DNA of 64,000 nt from VAZQ01 sp963756715 (GTDB lineage Bacteria; Pseudomonadota; Alphaproteobacteria; Rhizobiales; Xanthobacteraceae), in the NCBI GenBank assembly GCA_963756715.1, contig CAVWOV010000023.1:55264-119263 (forward strand), in the 5' to 3' direction. Below, in pieces: positions 62,317-64,000 of the stretch (within the stretch, counting starts at the first letter, position 1; every line of letters starts with the position of its first letter). The translations under genes and the position numbers were made by a program. A model generated the notes under the pieces. The model had not been told where the DNA came from and searched no databases. It worked only from the letters and a program-made list of their open reading frames with translations.

Positions 62317-62564
62317 CCTCGGCAAGTCCAGCGGATCAGCTTCACCAAGCATAGGCCCGACAGCAGATCAGGAAATTCGCATCGAACGATGGGGATCGAA
62401 CGAGCGATAACTTCGATCGCCAACGCAATCGTATCCGTGCAATCAATCGCGATGGAGCTCTAGGTCGGCGGTCCAATATTCTCGCAATTCGACCGAGATT
62501 GAGATCGCTTTAGAGGTATCGCGTCCACACAAAACCAGGATTGCATCCGCAGCCGGTATTGGCC
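62317..62564. other. Intergenic region, nothing recognised
   Basis: About 250 bp between the luciferase-like gene and the hydratase fragment. No gene-like frame, hairpin or promoter stood out. The same is true of 62826-63004, where only a short run before the TPP-enzyme fragment separates the genes. Confidence 0.3.
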
Positions 62565-62825
62565 TCACACATACTGGACCGAAATGGAGCCTAGCGTGCC
62601 GAAATCGGCATGCAGCGAATCTCCCTTCTTGGGAAACACAACGCGCGTAAACGATAGGACCAGGTTCCACGGAAGTGCCCAGGGATCCGAGTTTGTTGGC
62701 AAGCCAAGCCACACCCATCGCAGGATGGTCGAGCACGCCAGCAGCAAGGACAGTCCGAAGCGAAATTGCCAACATTTCACGACCGCAGCAAGAGATGGAA
62801 GCGGGTCGAGTGCTCTGCGGCGCAT
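62565..62825 (-). pseudogene. Fragment of a FAH-family hydratase (2-keto-4-pentenoate hydratase-like)
   Basis: Two frames together give the C-terminus of this family: DHPAMGVAWLANKLGSLGTS (about 62730-62670) then LSFTRVVFPKKGDSLHADFG and GSISVQYV before a stop at 62565. Homologues read HPxxAVAWLANxL and FTxxxPxxxGDxxxADFGxLGxxSVxF. The N-terminal two thirds is missing and the join needs a frameshift. It belongs to meta-cleavage aromatic breakdown, in line with the nearby enol-lactonase. Confidence 0.7.
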
Positions 62826-63004
62826 GCGGCGAATGCAGAGGCCGGATGCAGCGGCTTCACGGGCGTCACGCTGATCGAGTTCTTATCGAAATGGATCGAG
62901 GAGCATGCGAGGAGGATGTGACTTGAGGAAGCGCCGCCAGCATAGGATATTCAGCCGCGCGAATTGGACCGGCCGATCGAAGATAGGAAGGCTGGCGATA
63001 TCTC

Positions 63005-63457
63005 ATGAATGGAGCTGAAAGTCTTGTTCATACCCTTCTGCAGAGCGGTGTGGATTGCTGTTTCGCCAATCCCGGCACGAGCGAAATGCACTTCGTCGCG
63101 GCGCTCGACCGTATCCCGGGAATGCGCTGCGTGTTGTGCCTTCAGGAAAACGTCGTGACCGGCGCGGCGGACGGATACTATCGGATCACAGGCAAGCCCG
63201 CGGCAACGCTGCTGCATTGCGGACCGGGCCTCGCAAACGGACTGGCAAACCTTCACAACGCGCGCCGGGCACGCTCCGGCATCGTCAACATTGTCGGCGA
63301 TCAGGCCACCTACCACCGTCCGCTCGATGCGCCACTGACGGCGGATGTCGAAAACTGGGCAAGACCGGTCTCAAACTGGGTCAGGACCGCACCCGAAGCG
63401 AACATTCCCCCCAACGTTGCTGTCAGTGAGGGCGATAACGCTGGATCGCTTACTTAA
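63005..63457 (+). pseudogene. Thiamine-diphosphate enzyme (acetolactate synthase-like), N-terminal fragment
   Basis: The first about 138 residues match the N-terminal TPP-binding domain: LVHTLLQSGVDCCFANPGTS, LQENVVTGAADGYYRITGKP with the catalytic Glu, and GPGLANGLANLHNARRARSG. After WVRTAPEANIPPNVA the similarity ends and a stop follows at 63457. Full-length relatives have about 520 residues, so the middle and pyrophosphate-binding domains are gone. A dioxygenase gene follows at 63546. Confidence 0.82.
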
Positions 63458-63545
63458 AAACCTGAGATTGCCACGCGGTCACCTTTCGAACCGCACCAGA
63501 CCCTGCTAAGCTGTTGGGTTGATCCTCGCGAGTGAGGTTTGCGCC

Positions 63546-64000
63546 GTGAATAAGCCCGTCGAAAGCTTCCAAGGTCGCCCCATCGTGGCGCAGCACGCCG
63601 GCGTCACTGTCTCGCGGGTCGGCGCCCACATCGGTGCCGAGATCTCCGATGTCGATCTTCGTAAGCCGATGTCCGACGCGGTGCGCGATGCCATTGAACA
63701 CGCACTGGCCGAGAACGAGTTACTGATCTTCCGCAACCAAGACATTAGCTCGCAGAATCTGATCGACTTCGGCAGCCGGTTTGGCGAACTCACCGTGCAT
63801 CCGTTCGCGCCGAAGGACAAAGACGTCCCGGTGCTGATCAAGTTTCGCAACGACGAGACAAATCCGCCGTTCCGCACGGACGTCTGGCATTCGGACGAAA
63901 CGTTCCGCAGGAGCCGCCAAAAGCCACGATCCTGGTCGCAAAAGAGGTGCCGGCGATCGGCGGCGATACCATGTTTGCCAGCATGTCGGCGGCCTTCGAC
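63546..64000 (+). CDS. TauD/TfdA-family 2-oxoglutarate/Fe(II) dioxygenase, partial at window edge, frameshifted
   Basis: GTG start with GTGAGG eight bases upstream; the gene continues past the window. VSRVGAHIGAEISDVDLRKP, ENELLIFRNQDISSQNLIDF and TDVWHSDETFR (HxD iron ligands, about residue 115) define the family. Near 63909 one base appears missing: in the next frame the protein continues EPPKATILVAKEVPAIGGDT and MFASMSAAFD. It would hydroxylate an alpha-keto-acid-dependent substrate such as taurine, an aryloxyacid or a related carboxylate. Confidence 0.83.
   Translation, partial: MNKPVESFQGRPIVAQHAGVTVSRVGAHIGAEISDVDLRKPMSDAVRDAIEHALAENELLIFRNQDISSQNLIDFGSRFGELTVHPFAPKDKDVPVLIKFRNDETNPPFRTDVWHSDETFRRSRQKPRSWSQKRCRRSAAIPCLPACRRPS

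Overview
The window is GC-rich and almost wholly given to catabolism and solute uptake: soluble oxidoreductases, amidohydrolases, ring-hydroxylase-type flavoproteins, HyuA/HyuB hydantoinase/oxoprolinase pairs, ABC importers and Bug/TctC-type periplasmic binding proteins. GC content, gene content and an IS630-family element of a type common in the order suggest an alphaproteobacterium, probably Hyphomicrobiales (Bradyrhizobium/Xanthobacteraceae-like). This is inference: no rRNA, tRNA or housekeeping gene was seen. It looks like an accessory catabolic island.

Layout. 0.2-4.1 kb (+): LVIVD-repeat protein, cytosine-deaminase-like amidohydrolase, hydantoinase-like amidohydrolase. 7.6-4.2 kb (-): dienelactone hydrolase (frameshifted), GntR/FCD regulator, Ldh-family dehydrogenase, two cupins, behind a promoter with a perfect 16-bp palindrome. 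7.9-13 kb (+): MhpA-like FAD monooxygenase, SDR and a taurine/nitrate-type ABC importer. 22.3-13.0 kb (-): one long operon of IclR regulator, HyuA, HyuB, a five-gene branched-chain-type ABC importer and a cupin. 22.8-32.4 kb: orphan binding protein, M24-fold enzyme, cupin, two acyl-CoA-dehydrogenase-fold hydroxylases, an octopine-dehydrogenase-fold enzyme, a 3-hydroxyacyl-CoA dehydrogenase and a GMC oxidoreductase. 32.4-41.1 kb: Bug/TctC and NMT1 binding proteins, a degenerate duplicate, and a minus-strand trio of exported enzymes (M20 hydrolase, RidA, amine oxidase). 41.4-46.2 kb: luciferase-like monooxygenase, a third hydroxylase, an odd 2-hydroxyacid dehydrogenase, an IS remnant and a small hypothetical protein. 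46.4-54.5 kb (+): iron/polyamine-type ABC importer followed by a second HyuA-HyuB pair. 54.4-63.5 kb is a scarred region: IS630 element, a 3.7-kb tandem array, a truncated IclR gene, an enol-lactonase, a frameshifted luciferase-like gene, and fragments of a FAH-family hydratase and a TPP enzyme. A TauD/TfdA dioxygenase runs off the right edge.

Two signals stand out. (1) 56197-59863 holds 13 full units and two partial ones of a near-invariant core of about 217 bp, separated by linkers of about 25-80 bp that differ by many indels; a diverged lone copy lies at 55566 and the right end cuts off an IclR gene. (2) About ten otherwise intact genes carry one single-base frameshift each, mostly +1. That pattern suits uncorrected assembly indels at least as well as decay, and it also affects how the array should be read.

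Working together: the regulators (GntR, IclR), importers and enzymes suggest capture of small N-containing or aromatic acids, hydrolytic opening of cyclic amides (amidohydrolases, HyuAB), flavin-dependent oxygenation, and ring-fission-product processing (dienelactone hydrolase, enol-lactonase, hydratase remnant). No substrate can be named from sequence alone.
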